NCBI GenBank assembly: GCA_021201235.1
Contig: JAJQFI010000016.1
Span: 1-64,000, forward strand
Direction of reading: 5' to 3'
Length of the DNA: 64,000 nt
Source: Oscillospiraceae bacterium
GTDB taxonomy: Bacteria > Bacillota > Clostridia > Oscillospirales > Ruminococcaceae
Shown: positions 39,931-48,956 of the stretch, piece by piece
Layout of the letters: every line of letters begins with the position of its first letter
How positions within the stretch are numbered: the stretch's first letter is position 1
Translations under genes and position numbers: made by a program
Notes under the pieces: model-generated
The model's input: only the letters and a program-made list of their open reading frames with translations
What the model was told of the DNA's origin: nothing
Database searches by the model: none

Positions 39931-42567
39931 TCAATCCTTCGCAAATTTACGCTGGAAGAACTTCACTATCTCGACCATCGGAATGATAAGGAAACCGAGA
40001 GCAATGGCAATCAGGTACTCATTAAGTTCAACACTTGTGAACTCGAATGCATTAGCGATGACGGGAATCTCGCATACAAGAGTTGTAGCAACGAGTGAAG
40101 CTACAGCCGCCAGAAGGAGAAGCTTGTTCTGAGAACCAAGCTTGAAAATACTGCCTCTCTGTGAGCGCATATTCAGGCTATGGAATATCTCTGCCATAGA
40201 CATTGTCAGGAATGCCATTGTCGTACCGTCCGCGCTGTTGGCGATCGTAAACGAACCGGTTTCCATGAAGTCACCGATGAAGTAGGAAGCTAATACCAAA
40301 ATCGTAACCAGAAGACCCTGATAGCCGATTTCGATACCCATGCCGCCTGCGAAGATTCCTGCCTTTGCGTCACGGGGCTTGCGCTTCATGATATCAGGCT
40401 CTGCCTTTTCGGTGCCGAGAGCAAGTGCCGGGAAGCAGTCTGTTACAAGGTTAATCCAGAGAAGGTGTACGGGCTTCAGAATTGTAAAGCCCATGAGTGT
40501 TGCAAAGAAGATACTGAGGACTTCGCTCATATTCGAGCCTAAGAGGAACTGGATAGCCTTTCTTATGTTGTCGTAGATTCTTCTGCCCTCTTCTACGGCT
40601 CCGACTATCGTAGCGAAGTTGTCGTCTGCAAGAACCATGTCGGCGACATTCTTTGTTACGTCGGTTCCAGTGATACCCATTCCGACACCGATATCCGCCG
40701 CCTTGATTGATGGAGCGTCGTTTACGCCGTCACCGGTCATAACGGTGACATAGCCGGCGCTTTTCCAAGCGTTGACTATTCTTGTCTTATGCTCCGGCTG
40801 AACACGGGCATAGACGCTGATGTTCATAAATTCTTTTGCAAATGTTTCGTCGTCCATTTCGTTGAGCTGAGCGCCGGTTACAGCCTTGTAGTCTCCGGTC
40901 ATAATGCCGAGCTCGTTTGCGATTGCTACGGCGGTGTCGATGTGGTCGCCGGTTATCATAATCGGTCTTATTCCGGCTTCACGGCACTCTTCAATGGCGT
41001 CCTTGACTTCTGGACGGACGGGGTCAATCATTCCGCAAAGACCGATAAAGCAGAGATCATGCTCGAGGTTCGAACTGTCGCAATCATCGGGCATAACATC
41101 CCAGAGCCTCTCGGCACATGCAAGAACACGAAGTGCCCTGTCAGCCATAGCCTTGTTCGCGGCGAGTATTTCTGCCTTGTGCTCTTCGGTCATCGGGACA
41201 GGCTTGCCATTCTCGAGATAGTAAGTGCACTTATCTATAACGATATCGGGGGCGCCCTTTGTGAACTGGATATAAGAACTGTCGGAAGAATGGACGGTCG
41301 ACATCATCTTTCTCAGCGAATCGAACGGTGCCTCGCCACAGCGAGCAAGCTTTGACTTAAGTGTGGGCTTGTCCAAGCCGAGAGTGTTTGCCCATGCGAC
41401 AAGAGCCGCTTCCGTGGGTTCGCCTGTTACTGTGCCGTCCTCCATAAGCTCGGCGTCACTGCAAAGTGCCATAGCCGTGGCAATCTTCTTGTCTTCGTCA
41501 CCATAGAAATCGACGATGGTCATCTTGTTCTGGGTAAGAGTACCTGTCTTATCCGAGCAGATTATCTGAGCACAACCGAGGGTTTCGACGGCTGTAAGCT
41601 TGCGGATTATGGCGTTGCGCTTTGACATATTGGTAACGCCAATCGAAAGCACAACCGTCACTACCACCGCAAGACCTTCCGGGATGGCGGCAACCGCAAG
41701 CGAAACGGCTATCATGAACGAATCAAGAATAAGCTCGAAGTTGAGGCTTCCGGCTCTTAAAAGCTGAACAGCAAATACGATTACACAAATTCCGAGAACC
41801 AACCATGTAAGAACCTTTGAAAGCTGATTGAGCTTGATCTGAAGCGGTGTGTCGCCCTCTTCGGCGTTCTGCAAAGCATCGGCAATCTTGCCCATTTCAG
41901 TGTCCATGCCCGTTGCTGTTACGACGGCTGTTCCTCTGCCGTAGACGACAGTACTTCCCATATAGAGCATGTTCTTTCTGTCGCCGAGGAGGACATCCTT
42001 TTCGACGTCACGGAGATTTATAATGTCTATAAACTTGTTGACAGGAACGGATTCGCCGGTAAGTGCGGCTTCCTCGGCTTTAAGACTGGCGCTTGACAGG
42101 ATTCGCAAATCGGCAGGTACAGCATCGCCCGCCTCGAGGATTACGACATCGCCTACAACAAGCTCTTCGCTCCTGACGGTTGTAATTTTACCGTCACGCA
42201 TTACCTTAGATGTGGCGGCGGACATTTCCTGCAAGGCTTCTATTGCCTTTTCTGCCTTGCTTTCCTGATAAACGCCCAAGACAGCGTTTACTATGACTAC
42301 AAACAGAATAATAATAACGTCGGCAAAGCTGTCATTCTCGACAACCGCCAGAATTCCGCTTACGAGAGCCGCAACCAGAAGAATGATTATCATCGGGTCA
42401 GCAAGCTCTTCCAAGAACCTTCTTATGAGACTCTTGCCCTTTTTGGCGGCTAATACGTTTTTGCCGTCACGTTCGAGACGTTTGCCGGCATCTTCCGTCG
42501 AAAGACCGTTTTCTGAAGATTCGAGTTCCTTAAGAACCGTTTCTTTTTCTTCACAATAATATCTCAC
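39931..42567 (-). CDS. P-type Ca2+/Mn2+-transporting ATPase
   Basis: An 878-residue P2-type cation ATPase. In order: actuator loop TGES (around residue 179), metal-site helix M4 with PEGLAVVV, phosphorylation motif DKTGTLTQ (around residue 340), nucleotide-binding KGAP, hinge TGDGVND, and M6 with NLVTDCFPALALG. That M4 and M6 combination marks Ca2+ pumps of the SERCA/PMR1 type; several bacterial relatives export Mn2+. The start is GTG 42567 with AAGGAG upstream. It follows mntP by 20 bases, behind a Mn-sensing riboswitch, so I infer Mn2+ or Ca2+ export linked to Mn2+ stress. Confidence 0.93.
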   Translation of the reverse strand: MRYYCEEKETVLKELESSENGLSTEDAGKRLERDGKNVLAAKKGKSLIRRFLEELADPMIIILLVAALVSGILAVVENDSFADVIIILFVVIVNAVLGVYQESKAEKAIEALQEMSAATSKVMRDGKITTVRSEELVVGDVVILEAGDAVPADLRILSSASLKAEEAALTGESVPVNKFIDIINLRDVEKDVLLGDRKNMLYMGSTVVYGRGTAVVTATGMDTEMGKIADALQNAEEGDTPLQIKLNQLSKVLTWLVLGICVIVFAVQLLRAGSLNFELILDSFMIAVSLAVAAIPEGLAVVVTVVLSIGVTNMSKRNAIIRKLTAVETLGCAQIICSDKTGTLTQNKMTIVDFYGDEDKKIATAMALCSDAELMEDGTVTGEPTEAALVAWANTLGLDKPTLKSKLARCGEAPFDSLRKMMSTVHSSDSSYIQFTKGAPDIVIDKCTYYLENGKPVPMTEEHKAEILAANKAMADRALRVLACAERLWDVMPDDCDSSNLEHDLCFIGLCGMIDPVRPEVKDAIEECREAGIRPIMITGDHIDTAVAIANELGIMTGDYKAVTGAQLNEMDDETFAKEFMNISVYARVQPEHKTRIVNAWKSAGYVTVMTGDGVNDAPSIKAADIGVGMGITGTDVTKNVADMVLADDNFATIVGAVEEGRRIYDNIRKAIQFLLGSNMSEVLSIFFATLMGFTILKPVHLLWINLVTDCFPALALGTEKAEPDIMKRKPRDAKAGIFAGGMGIEIGYQGLLVTILVLASYFIGDFMETGSFTIANSADGTTMAFLTMSMAEIFHSLNMRSQRGSIFKLGSQNKLLLLAAVASLVATTLVCEIPVIANAFEFTSVELNEYLIAIALGFLIIPMVEIVKFFQRKFAKD

Positions 42568-42587
42568 AACAATTCTCCTTTAACTTT

Positions 42588-43175
42588 TTATCCGATAAGA
42601 CCAGTAATGAAAATCTCAAGACCGATGGCTATCAGTATTACTCCACCAAGAATCTGTGCCTTGTTCGAAAGCTTGGTTCCGAATTTCTTTCCGATATCGA
42701 GTCCAATCATACATATAATGAACGTTACCACTGCGATTATCAGAGACGCCACGAGTGCCATAACCCAGTTATAATCGGCTATCGTAAAGCCGACAGAAAG
42801 AGCGTCGATTGAGGTTGCAATTCCCTGAATCAGAAGCGCTCCTATGCCAAGACCCATGTTCTCCTCTTCAGATTCGCCCTTCTTGGTTCCCTCGGCAATC
42901 ATTCTTCCGCCGATAAAGCCCAAAAGGATGAGTGCAATCCAGGGAATCAGCTTCTCAAACGCGGTGAAGTACTGGACAATTGTATGTACACATATCCATC
43001 CTATCATCGGCATCAGAGCCTGAAATCCGGCGAAGACGCCCGCAATTCCGCACATCTTGCCCTTTTTCATTCTCGGTTCGTTCAGACCGTTTGCCATCGA
43101 CACCGAAAAGGCATCCATCGCAAGACCTACTCCGAGAAGTGCGCTGTTGAAGAAGAACAGAAAGCTCCACTCCAT
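42588..43175 (-). CDS. mntP: Manganese efflux pump MntP
   Basis: A 195-residue, six-helix membrane protein of the MntP (DUF204) family that exports Mn2+. The conserved acidic residues are in GLAMDAFSVSMANG in helix 1 and ATSIDALSVGF in helix 4, the duplicated metal motifs. A cytoplasmic loop with GESEEEN separates the halves. ATG 43175 has GGAGG upstream. It is the first gene after a yybP-ykoY riboswitch, which directly senses Mn2+, and is followed by the P-type ATPase. Confidence 0.95.
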   Translation of the reverse strand: MEWSFLFFFNSALLGVGLAMDAFSVSMANGLNEPRMKKGKMCGIAGVFAGFQALMPMIGWICVHTIVQYFTAFEKLIPWIALILLGFIGGRMIAEGTKKGESEEENMGLGIGALLIQGIATSIDALSVGFTIADYNWVMALVASLIIAVVTFIICMIGLDIGKKFGTKLSNKAQILGGVILIAIGLEIFITGLIG

Positions 43176-43204
43176 AATTAATATCTACCTCCAGTTGGTT
43201 AGTA

Positions 43205-43242
43205 GCAAAAACCCAAGTACGACTGCCGAGCCGAACTTGGGT
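43205..43242 (-). terminator. Expression-platform terminator of the Mn riboswitch
   Basis: ACCCAAGT (43211-43218) and ACTTGGGT (43235-43242) form an 8-bp stem. On the minus strand TTTTTGC follows. It lies between the aptamer and mntP. Confidence 0.82.
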
Positions 43243-43284
43243 GTATAAATCGTATATACGACACTTGTACAGCTTTACAGTTAT

Positions 43285-43405
43285 ACATGAGTCTCGCAAT
43301 TTAAAACAAGCCAGATTGCAGTCAGAGACGCTTTCGCCTGCACCACAGTCAGGATGTTGACTTGCTACGCGGGAAACCGCGCTTGCTACTCCCTCACGGG
43401 AAATT
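43285..43405 (-). ncRNA. yybP-ykoY manganese riboswitch
   Basis: On the minus strand the leader has GAGGGAGTAGC near its 5' end, a GCGCGG/CCGCG hairpin, GGTGCAGGCGAAAGC, CTGGC and the closing GCGAGAC. This is the order of conserved elements of the yybP-ykoY class. It sits between a consensus promoter and a terminator, upstream of a Mn2+ exporter. Mn2+ binding should favour read-through into mntP. This and its promoter account for the 404-base gap before mntP. Confidence 0.9.
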
Positions 43406-43416
43406 CACTTGCGTTG

Positions 43417-43445
43417 ATTATAACACTTTGGATTTAGACTGTCAA
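43417..43445 (-). promoter_or_regulatory. Consensus promoter of the mntP operon
   Basis: TTGACA (43440-43445), 17 bases, TATAAT (43417-43422) on the minus strand. Confidence 0.92.
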
Positions 43446-43533
43446 GCTTTTTTAAGTAAGATTTTTTTAAAATTCGGCTCAGATATGCGGTTTTTGGAAC
43501 AAAGAAAGATTTTTGTGAAGACTTCAGAAGATA

Positions 43534-43567
43534 TAAAAAGACCTGTCTCACTACTATATGAGACAGG
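43534..43567 (-). terminator. Terminator of lgt-folD
   Basis: CCTGTCTCA (43542-43550) and TGAGACAGG (43559-43567), a perfect 9-bp stem, followed on the minus strand by TCTTTTTATA. Confidence 0.9.
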
Positions 43568-43579
43568 ACTTAATTTTTA

Positions 43580-44434
43580 TTACTTGACCACCGAGAGCTT
43601 TGCCGCAGTATAGGTGTTCTCCATGAGCATGGCAATAGTCATCGGTCCGACTCCTCCGGGAACGGGAGTTATGAAGCCTGCAATCTTGGATGCCGCCTTG
43701 AAATCGACATCTCCGCAGAGCTTGCCGTTTGCGTCTCTGTTCATTCCCACGTCGATTACAACCGCCCCGTGCTTGATCATATCGCCGGTGATTAGCTTTG
43801 ACTTGCCGACAGCGGCAACAAGTATATCAGCCTCACGGCATATATCGCCAAGATTCTCGGTTTTTGAGTGGCAAATCGTTACGGTGCCGTTTGCCTGCAG
43901 GAGAAGCATTGCCATCGGCTTGCCGACAATATTGCTTCTTCCGACAACTACGCATCTTTTACCTGCTACATCGACTCCGGTCGACTTTATGAGCTCCATT
44001 ACCCCCGCGGGAGTGCACGGTGCAAAGTCTCCGCCGCCGGTGACAAGCTTTCCGACGTTAATCGGATGGAAGCAGTCAACATCCTTCTTCGGATTGATTG
44101 CCGCTATAATAGTGTCCTCGTCGATATGCTTGGGAAGAGGAAGCTGAACCAGAATACCGTGGATTTCGGGATTCTTGTTGAGTGAATCTATTAGCTCCAA
44201 CAGAACAATCTCGGGTGTTTCCTCCGGAAGAACGTATTCAAACGATTTGAAGCCGACTTCTTCACAATCTTTCTTTTTGTTTCTTACATATATTTTCGAT
44301 GCGGGATCATTTCCGACAAGGACCACAGCAAGACCCGGAACAACTTTAGATGTCTTCTGGAATCTGATTGCGTCCTTACGGATTCTTTCTTTTACAGCCG
44401 CCGCAACGGCTTTTCCGTCTATAATTTCTGCCAT
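43580..44434 (-). CDS. folD: Bifunctional methylenetetrahydrofolate dehydrogenase/cyclohydrolase
   Basis: A 284-residue cytoplasmic enzyme of one-carbon metabolism that converts 5,10-methylene-THF through methenyl-THF to 10-formyl-THF with NADP. The catalytic segment SKIYVRNKKKDCEEVG contains the YxxxK pair, ILVQLPLPKHID is family-typical, and GRSNIVGKPMA is the nucleotide-binding loop, with PVPGGVGPMT near the C-terminus. RBS AAAGGGG precedes ATG 44434. It follows lgt by 27 bases and ends in a strong terminator. Confidence 0.96.
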   Translation of the reverse strand: MAEIIDGKAVAAAVKERIRKDAIRFQKTSKVVPGLAVVLVGNDPASKIYVRNKKKDCEEVGFKSFEYVLPEETPEIVLLELIDSLNKNPEIHGILVQLPLPKHIDEDTIIAAINPKKDVDCFHPINVGKLVTGGGDFAPCTPAGVMELIKSTGVDVAGKRCVVVGRSNIVGKPMAMLLLQANGTVTICHSKTENLGDICREADILVAAVGKSKLITGDMIKHGAVVIDVGMNRDANGKLCGDVDFKAASKIAGFITPVPGGVGPMTIAMLMENTYTAAKLSVVK

Positions 44435-44461
44435 ATAATTCCCCTTTGTAATTTGTTGATT

Positions 44462-45724
44462 TTATTCTTCTGTTTTTGTTTCTGCTTCCGGCTCGGTTTC
44501 CTGCACAGGTTCAGCTTCCGAAGCTTCTTCCGGCTCGGATTCATCACTCACTTCGGATTCCTCCGATTCGGAAGCCTCTTCACCTTCGTTTCGGAACTCA
44601 TCGGCAAGTATATGCTGATTGTCTTCGACGTTGTCACCGACAGTGTCATCGACAATATGCTCATCCTCTTCGAGGCTTTCGTTCTGACCCTTCTTTGACT
44701 TCTTATAGGCTTCTTTCAGGAGAGCCTTTGATTCATCGGTATTAAAATAAAGCACATATCCGCCCTGCTTCTTACCTCTTATGCCCAGATAGATGAGCAT
44801 TATTACCGCGAAGATGAAGCAAGTTCCGGCAAGGAGCTGAGAAACCTTGAGCGAAATTACGTCGTTATTAACAAGGTACAGGCTGTCGGTTCGGAGTCCT
44901 TCAATCCAGAATCTGCCGAAGCCGTACCAGCCGATATACATTAGGAAGAGCTGACCGTCATATTTACGGTGCTTCGAATAGATGTGAAGGATTATAAATC
45001 CAAGCAGGCACCAGAGCGATTCATACAGGAAGCAAGGATGCGCGAGCATATCGACAGCACGATTCGTTACAACCGATGTATTGTCGGGATATACAAAGAA
45101 GTAAATACCGTTCAGGATACTCTTTGAAACCATTCCCCAAGGGAGCGAGCCGGCTGCTTCGGAATAACCGTATGCCTCCTGGTTGAAGAAGTTGCCCCAG
45201 CGCCCTATGCACTGACCTATAAGGAAGCCCATTCCGGCAAGGTCGAGCATAGGCATCAGCTTGACCTTACGGATCTTCGCCATTATTCCGCCGATTAAAA
45301 GTCCGCCGATTATGCCGCCGTAGATGGCAAGTCCGCCGTCACGGATGTTGAATATCTCTGCGAAATCGAGAGTCCCCTCTTCTGTCATATAATTCTCGAG
45401 ACTGAATATAACATAGTAGAGCCTTGCGCCGATTATTCCACCGATGAGACCGGCAAGAACGGTGTCGGTCACTCTGTCGATATCGAGACCGAATTTGCGG
45501 CATCTCGAGAATGCGTATATCATTGCGAGAACCATTCCGACGGCAATCAGGAATCCATACCAATAGATGTCGAGATTAATCCCCGGAATCGTGAACATTA
45601 CGTTGTCGATTGAAAGTCCGTTCGGGAACAGCTTTGTAAACAGAGTACTGTTCGGAAAATAGATAACATTGCCGTCGCTGTCAAGAAGCTCACGGACAAA
45701 GTCAGAAGTCATTGCTAAGGTCAT
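44462..45724 (-). CDS. lgt: Prolipoprotein diacylglyceryl transferase with acidic C-terminal extension
   Basis: A membrane enzyme that moves diacylglycerol from phosphatidylglycerol to the lipobox cysteine of prolipoproteins. The core (residues 40-325) has seven helices with LAIYGGIIGG and the Lgt signature GRWGNFFNQEAYG. The protein is 420 residues, about 130 longer than usual. The extra part (from about residue 335) is a low-complexity Glu/Ser-rich tail (repeats of EASESEESEVSDESEPEE type, shown in part) that is probably cytoplasmic and disordered. ATG 45724 has AAAGG nine bases upstream. Its substrates include at least two lipoproteins of this window (30197-31822, 35042-35506). Confidence 0.93.
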   Translation of the reverse strand: MTLAMTSDFVRELLDSDGNVIYFPNSTLFTKLFPNGLSIDNVMFTIPGINLDIYWYGFLIAVGMVLAMIYAFSRCRKFGLDIDRVTDTVLAGLIGGIIGARLYYVIFSLENYMTEEGTLDFAEIFNIRDGGLAIYGGIIGGLLIGGIMAKIRKVKLMPMLDLAGMGFLIGQCIGRWGNFFNQEAYGYSEAAGSLPWGMVSKSILNGIYFFVYPDNTSVVTNRAVDMLAHPCFLYESLWCLLGFIILHIYSKHRKYDGQLFLMYIGWYGFGRFWIEGLRTDSLYLVNNDVISLKVSQLLAGTCFIFAVIMLIYLGIRGKKQGGYVLYFNTDESKALLKEAYKKSKKGQNESLEEDEHIVDDTVGDNVEDNQHILADEFRNEGEEASESEESEVSDESEPEEASEAEPVQETEPEAETKTEE

Positions 45725-45778
45725 ATGAAGATACCTTTCGTAAAAAATTGGTGCTTAAAAACCATATTCACCTAGGCT

Positions 45779-45807
45779 ATTGTATCACAATACGATGTTT
45801 ATTGCAA
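45779..45807 (-). promoter_or_regulatory. Promoter of lgt-folD
   Basis: TTGCAA (45802-45807), 17 bases, TACAAT (45779-45784) with a TG extension on the minus strand. Confidence 0.75.
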
Positions 45808-45859
45808 GAGTTACACATTAATTTCATTTTTCGGAGTCTCAAATCATATACATATAAAT

Positions 45860-45898
45860 ATAAAAAATTCAGGCGCGTACCGAAATACACACCTGAAT
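45860..45898 (-). terminator. Terminator of abrB
   Basis: ATTCAGG (45867-45873) and CCTGAAT (45892-45898) form a 7-bp stem with a long loop. On the minus strand TTTTTATA follows. Confidence 0.75.
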
Positions 45899-45923
45899 CC
45901 TATACGACAGAAAAAGAGCCGGA

Positions 45924-46172
45924 TCAGATTTCCATTTCCTTGATTTTCTTAAGGCAAGCGGGGCAAATATGCTTGTTGCCGAAAGGAATAATATCCTCGC
46001 CCTCACCGCAAAGAGCGCAGGAATTGGAATACTTTCTCAGGATAATGTTGTCGCCGTCGGTCAGAATCTCGATGGGATCCTTGATGTTAAGGTCCATAGA
46101 CTTTCTGAGCTCCATGGGAATGACAATTCTTCCAAGCTCGTCGATTCTTCTTACAATACCGGTTGATTTCAT
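45924..46172 (-). CDS. abrB: AbrB/SpoVT-family transition-state regulator
   Basis: An 82-residue swapped-hairpin DNA-binding protein. The AbrB N-domain is MKSTGIVRRIDELGRIVIP with ELRKSMDL following. The C-terminal 35 residues carry two cysteine pairs (CALC and CPAC), a short zinc-ribbon-like end found in clostridial AbrB proteins. AbrB-type proteins repress stationary-phase and sporulation genes during growth. GGAGG precedes ATG 46172. It is divergent from spmAB, although this alone does not show that it controls them. Confidence 0.9.
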   Translation of the reverse strand: MKSTGIVRRIDELGRIVIPMELRKSMDLNIKDPIEILTDGDNIILRKYSNSCALCGEGEDIIPFGNKHICPACLKKIKEMEI

Positions 46173-46203
46173 AGTGTCGTACCTCCTTGACGTTTATATA
46201 AAT

Positions 46204-46232
46204 ATTATACAGCATAATTCGACATAATGCAA
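46204..46232 (-). promoter_or_regulatory. Promoter of abrB
   Basis: TTGCAT (46227-46232), 17 bases, TATAAT (46204-46209) on the minus strand. Confidence 0.8.
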
Positions 46233-46328
46233 GTACCATTCGAGGTAAAATTTCAGAAATTGGTGTGAAAAAACAGTTTTTATATCGTCGTAACAAATAG
46301 CTCTGTGAAACACAAAGGAGTTTAACAT

Positions 46329-46916
46329 ATGATAGATTTTATACTGGCGGGAATTATCGCAGTGTCCTGCGTATATGGATTTTTTAACGGAGGAGCGGAA
46401 GCTGTCTCAAATGCCGTTTTAACGAGCGGACAAACCGCAGTGACGCTGACCTTAAGCATCTTGGGTGCGATGGCAACATGGGGCGGAATTATGAAGCTTG
46501 CCGAAAAGAGCGGACTTACAGACAGGATTGCACGTCTGATAAGTCCGGTTATAGGTCTTATATTCAGAGGTCTTGACAAAAACTCGAAAGCATTCAAGGC
46601 TATTGCCATGAATATAACGGCCAATCTCTTCGGTCTCGGAAACGCCGCAACTCCTCTCGGAATTGAGGCTATGAAGGAGCTTAAAGCAGAAGAAAACTGT
46701 GAAGATACGGCATCAAGAAACATGGTGCTACTGACGGTAATCAACACTTCTTCGATAGAGCTTATACCCTCAACAGTGGCGGCACTGCGGCTTACATACG
46801 GAAGCAGGTCGCCGATGGACATTCTGCCGTGTGTGTTGACAGTTTCGGTTTTGTCACTGACAGCGGCTATTGTGTGCGCATATGCTTTTGATAAGATAGG
46901 ACGGAGAAAAAAGTGA
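46329..46916 (+). CDS. spmA: Spore maturation protein A
   Basis: A 195-residue membrane protein with the nucleoside-transporter gate-like fold of SpmA. Typical segments are VYGFFNGGAEAVSNAV, the LGAMATWGGIMKLAEKSGL region and NLFGLGNAATPLGIEAMKEL. In endospore formers SpmA and SpmB are needed for full dehydration of the spore core. AAGGAG lies eight bases before the ATG. It overlaps spmB by four bases. No clear sigma-A promoter is visible, in keeping with control by a sporulation sigma factor, which I cannot identify. Confidence 0.93.
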   Translation: MIDFILAGIIAVSCVYGFFNGGAEAVSNAVLTSGQTAVTLTLSILGAMATWGGIMKLAEKSGLTDRIARLISPVIGLIFRGLDKNSKAFKAIAMNITANLFGLGNAATPLGIEAMKELKAEENCEDTASRNMVLLTVINTSSIELIPSTVAALRLTYGSRSPMDILPCVLTVSVLSLTAAIVCAYAFDKIGRRKK

Positions 46917-47434
46917 GAATTACAAGTCTTGTTGTCCCTGTATTTGTTCTCGGAGTTATTCTTTACAGCTTACATAAGAAAACAGGCGTTTTCGATACGT
47001 TTATAGCAGGAGCAAAAGAGAATATCGCCGTCTGCTTCGACATACTCCCCTCTCTGGTCGCTCTGATGCTGGCAGTAGAGATGTTCAAGGCTTCGGGCGC
47101 GCTTTCGGCATTGACCGAGCTTATAGAGCCTATTACTTCGATTATCGGGATTCCTTCGGAATGTGTGCCTCTAGCGCTCATGCGACCGGTTTCAGGAAGC
47201 GGTGCGCTCTCGATGCTCGACAGTATTCTGTCGGAATACGGTGCCGACAGCTTTATCAGTCGGGTTGCAAGCGTGCTGATGGGTTCAACGGAGACCACAC
47301 TTTACACCGTTGCCGTTTACTTCGGAGCCGTCAAGATAAAGAAAACACGCCATGCTCTGCCCTCGGCACTCGTGGGCGATTTCACGGCGTTTATTCTTTC
47401 TGCACTGACGGTCAGGTTGTTTCTTGGAGCATAG
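46913..47434 (+). CDS. spmB: Spore maturation protein B
   Basis: A 173-residue partner of SpmA with four to five helices. Family segments are SLVVPVFVLGVILYS, EMFKASGALSALTELI and the conserved MRPVSGSGALSMLDSI. The start is GTG 46913, overlapping the spmA stop in GTGA, so translation is coupled. It converges on ymdB with only two bases between the stops and no visible terminator. Confidence 0.93.
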   Translation: MRITSLVVPVFVLGVILYSLHKKTGVFDTFIAGAKENIAVCFDILPSLVALMLAVEMFKASGALSALTELIEPITSIIGIPSECVPLALMRPVSGSGALSMLDSILSEYGADSFISRVASVLMGSTETTLYTVAVYFGAVKIKKTRHALPSALVGDFTAFILSALTVRLFLGA

Positions 47435-47436
47435 AC

Positions 47437-48204
47437 TCAGCGCTCAATGATTCTCTCAATGTGAGATGCTCTGCCGGTTTTCTCGTCGAACTCGACCACT
47501 ACACCGTTAATGAAGCATGGCGTGTCGGCTTCGGCGAATCTAACTGGGAAGTTAAGCCGCTGTTTTTCGATTGCTATCTCTTTGTTTACTCCCAAGACGG
47601 AATCCTCGGGACCGGTCATTCCGACATCGGTAATATATGCTGTTCCGCCACCAAGAATAGTCTCATCCGCAGTCTGGACATGTGTATGCGTCCCCATAAC
47701 GGCTGTAACTCTTCCGGCGAGATAGAAGCCGAGAGCCTTCTTTTCGGCTGTGGCTTCAGCGTGGAAATCAACGAAAATATTCCTGGTTTCGATTCTCGCA
47801 AGTATCTCATCAACGGTTCTGAACGGATTTGCAAGCGGCTCCATATAGATGACGCCCATCAGGTTTATAACAGCAATCTGACATCTGCCCATGTCAAGGA
47901 TATAATAGCCCTTACCGCAAACCTCATCGGAATAGTTCGCCGGTCTTATCAGGTGAGGGACATTGTCGAAAATCCCGAGCGATTCCCTTCTCTTGAAAGC
48001 GTGGTTGCCGGTCGTGATAACGTCTGCGCCGATTCTTGTGAGGAAATCGCAGGAATGGACGGTTATGCCGTTGCCGGAGGCGGAATTCTCGCCGTTGATG
48101 ACGGTTACATCAATATTATATCTCTTTTTGATGTCGTGTAGTTTTGATGCCAGAAAGTCACAGCCTGTCTGCGCTACGACATCGCCAATCATAAGTAATC
48201 TCAT
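47437..48204 (-). CDS. ymdB: YmdB-type metallophosphoesterase (TIGR00282)
   Basis: A 255-residue calcineurin-like phosphodiesterase. Metal ligands are visible in MIGDVV, VINGENSASGNG, TGNHAFKRRE, FHAEATAEKKA and GTHTHVQTAD. In Bacillus subtilis YmdB hydrolyses 2',3'-cyclic nucleotides and affects biofilm and motility decisions. The start at 48204 is set by AAGGAGG; the frame is open to 48228. The ATG overlaps the stop of the upstream ttcA-like gene in ATGA. Confidence 0.93.
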   Translation of the reverse strand: MRLLMIGDVVAQTGCDFLASKLHDIKKRYNIDVTVINGENSASGNGITVHSCDFLTRIGADVITTGNHAFKRRESLGIFDNVPHLIRPANYSDEVCGKGYYILDMGRCQIAVINLMGVIYMEPLANPFRTVDEILARIETRNIFVDFHAEATAEKKALGFYLAGRVTAVMGTHTHVQTADETILGGGTAYITDVGMTGPEDSVLGVNKEIAIEKQRLNFPVRFAEADTPCFINGVVVEFDEKTGRASHIERIIER

Positions 48205-48932
48205 TTTGTATCCTCCTTGAATCCCCATCCGTCGACTCCCGAGCGTCTTAATGCTCCGAAAATACGGTCGGTAAAGCCCTTGTCCTCACGTTCACGTTCT
48301 CTTAAGAAATCCTTCATTTCCTGCCGTTTGGTTGCGCCGTCGGCAGGGCATTTTGATTTCACTATCTCTAAATTATTCCGCCTTGCGGCGTTTTTAATCT
48401 CTCTTTCAGGTGCGAAAACAAGCGGTCTTATAATCGTGATATCGCTTCTGTCGAGATAGGTCTTCGGTGAAAAGCATCCAATTCTGCCTTCGATGAAGAG
48501 GTTCATCATAAACGTCTCGACAACGTCGTTATAGTGATGTCCGAGTGCTACTTTATTGCAACCGAGCTCTTTAGCCTTGCTATTCAGCGCTCCCCTTCTC
48601 ATGTTGGCACAGAGGGAGCAGGGATTCGACTCTTTTCTTATATCAAAAACTATGCTTCCGATGTCGGATTTCTCAACGACATATGGAACGCTGTATTCTT
48701 TACAAAGTCTCCTGACGGGCGAATAGTCTGTCTCTACTCCTCCGAACTGAGGGTCGATAGTGAGAGCTGTTATGTCATAATCGATTCCAATGAATCGACG
48801 AAGAAGAATCAGTCCCGTTAGAAGGACAAGGCTGTCCTTCCCTCCTGAGACTCCTACGGCTATCTTATCTCCATCCTGAATAAGATCGAATTCAGTTATT
48901 GCTTTTCTCATGTATCCTAAAATCTTTTGCAT
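48201..48932 (-). CDS. ttcA: TtcA-family tRNA 2-thiocytidine-type thiolation enzyme
   Basis: A 243-residue PP-loop ATPase. The ATP-binding SGGKDS is at residues 29-34. The iron-sulphur ligands of TtcA are present as the CSLC pair in NPCSLCANMRRG and a later Cys in KSKCPAD; KVALGHHYNDVVET is also typical. TtcA thiolates C32 of some tRNAs. In bacteria without that modification, close homologues may act on other substrates, so the exact target is uncertain. The start at 48932 has AAAGGA upstream. An extended -10 promoter precedes it. Confidence 0.85.
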   Translation of the reverse strand: MQKILGYMRKAITEFDLIQDGDKIAVGVSGGKDSLVLLTGLILLRRFIGIDYDITALTIDPQFGGVETDYSPVRRLCKEYSVPYVVEKSDIGSIVFDIRKESNPCSLCANMRRGALNSKAKELGCNKVALGHHYNDVVETFMMNLFIEGRIGCFSPKTYLDRSDITIIRPLVFAPEREIKNAARRNNLEIVKSKCPADGATKRQEMKDFLREREREDKGFTDRIFGALRRSGVDGWGFKEDTK

Positions 48933-48956
48933 GGCAATGTCCTTTCTATCTTCTGC

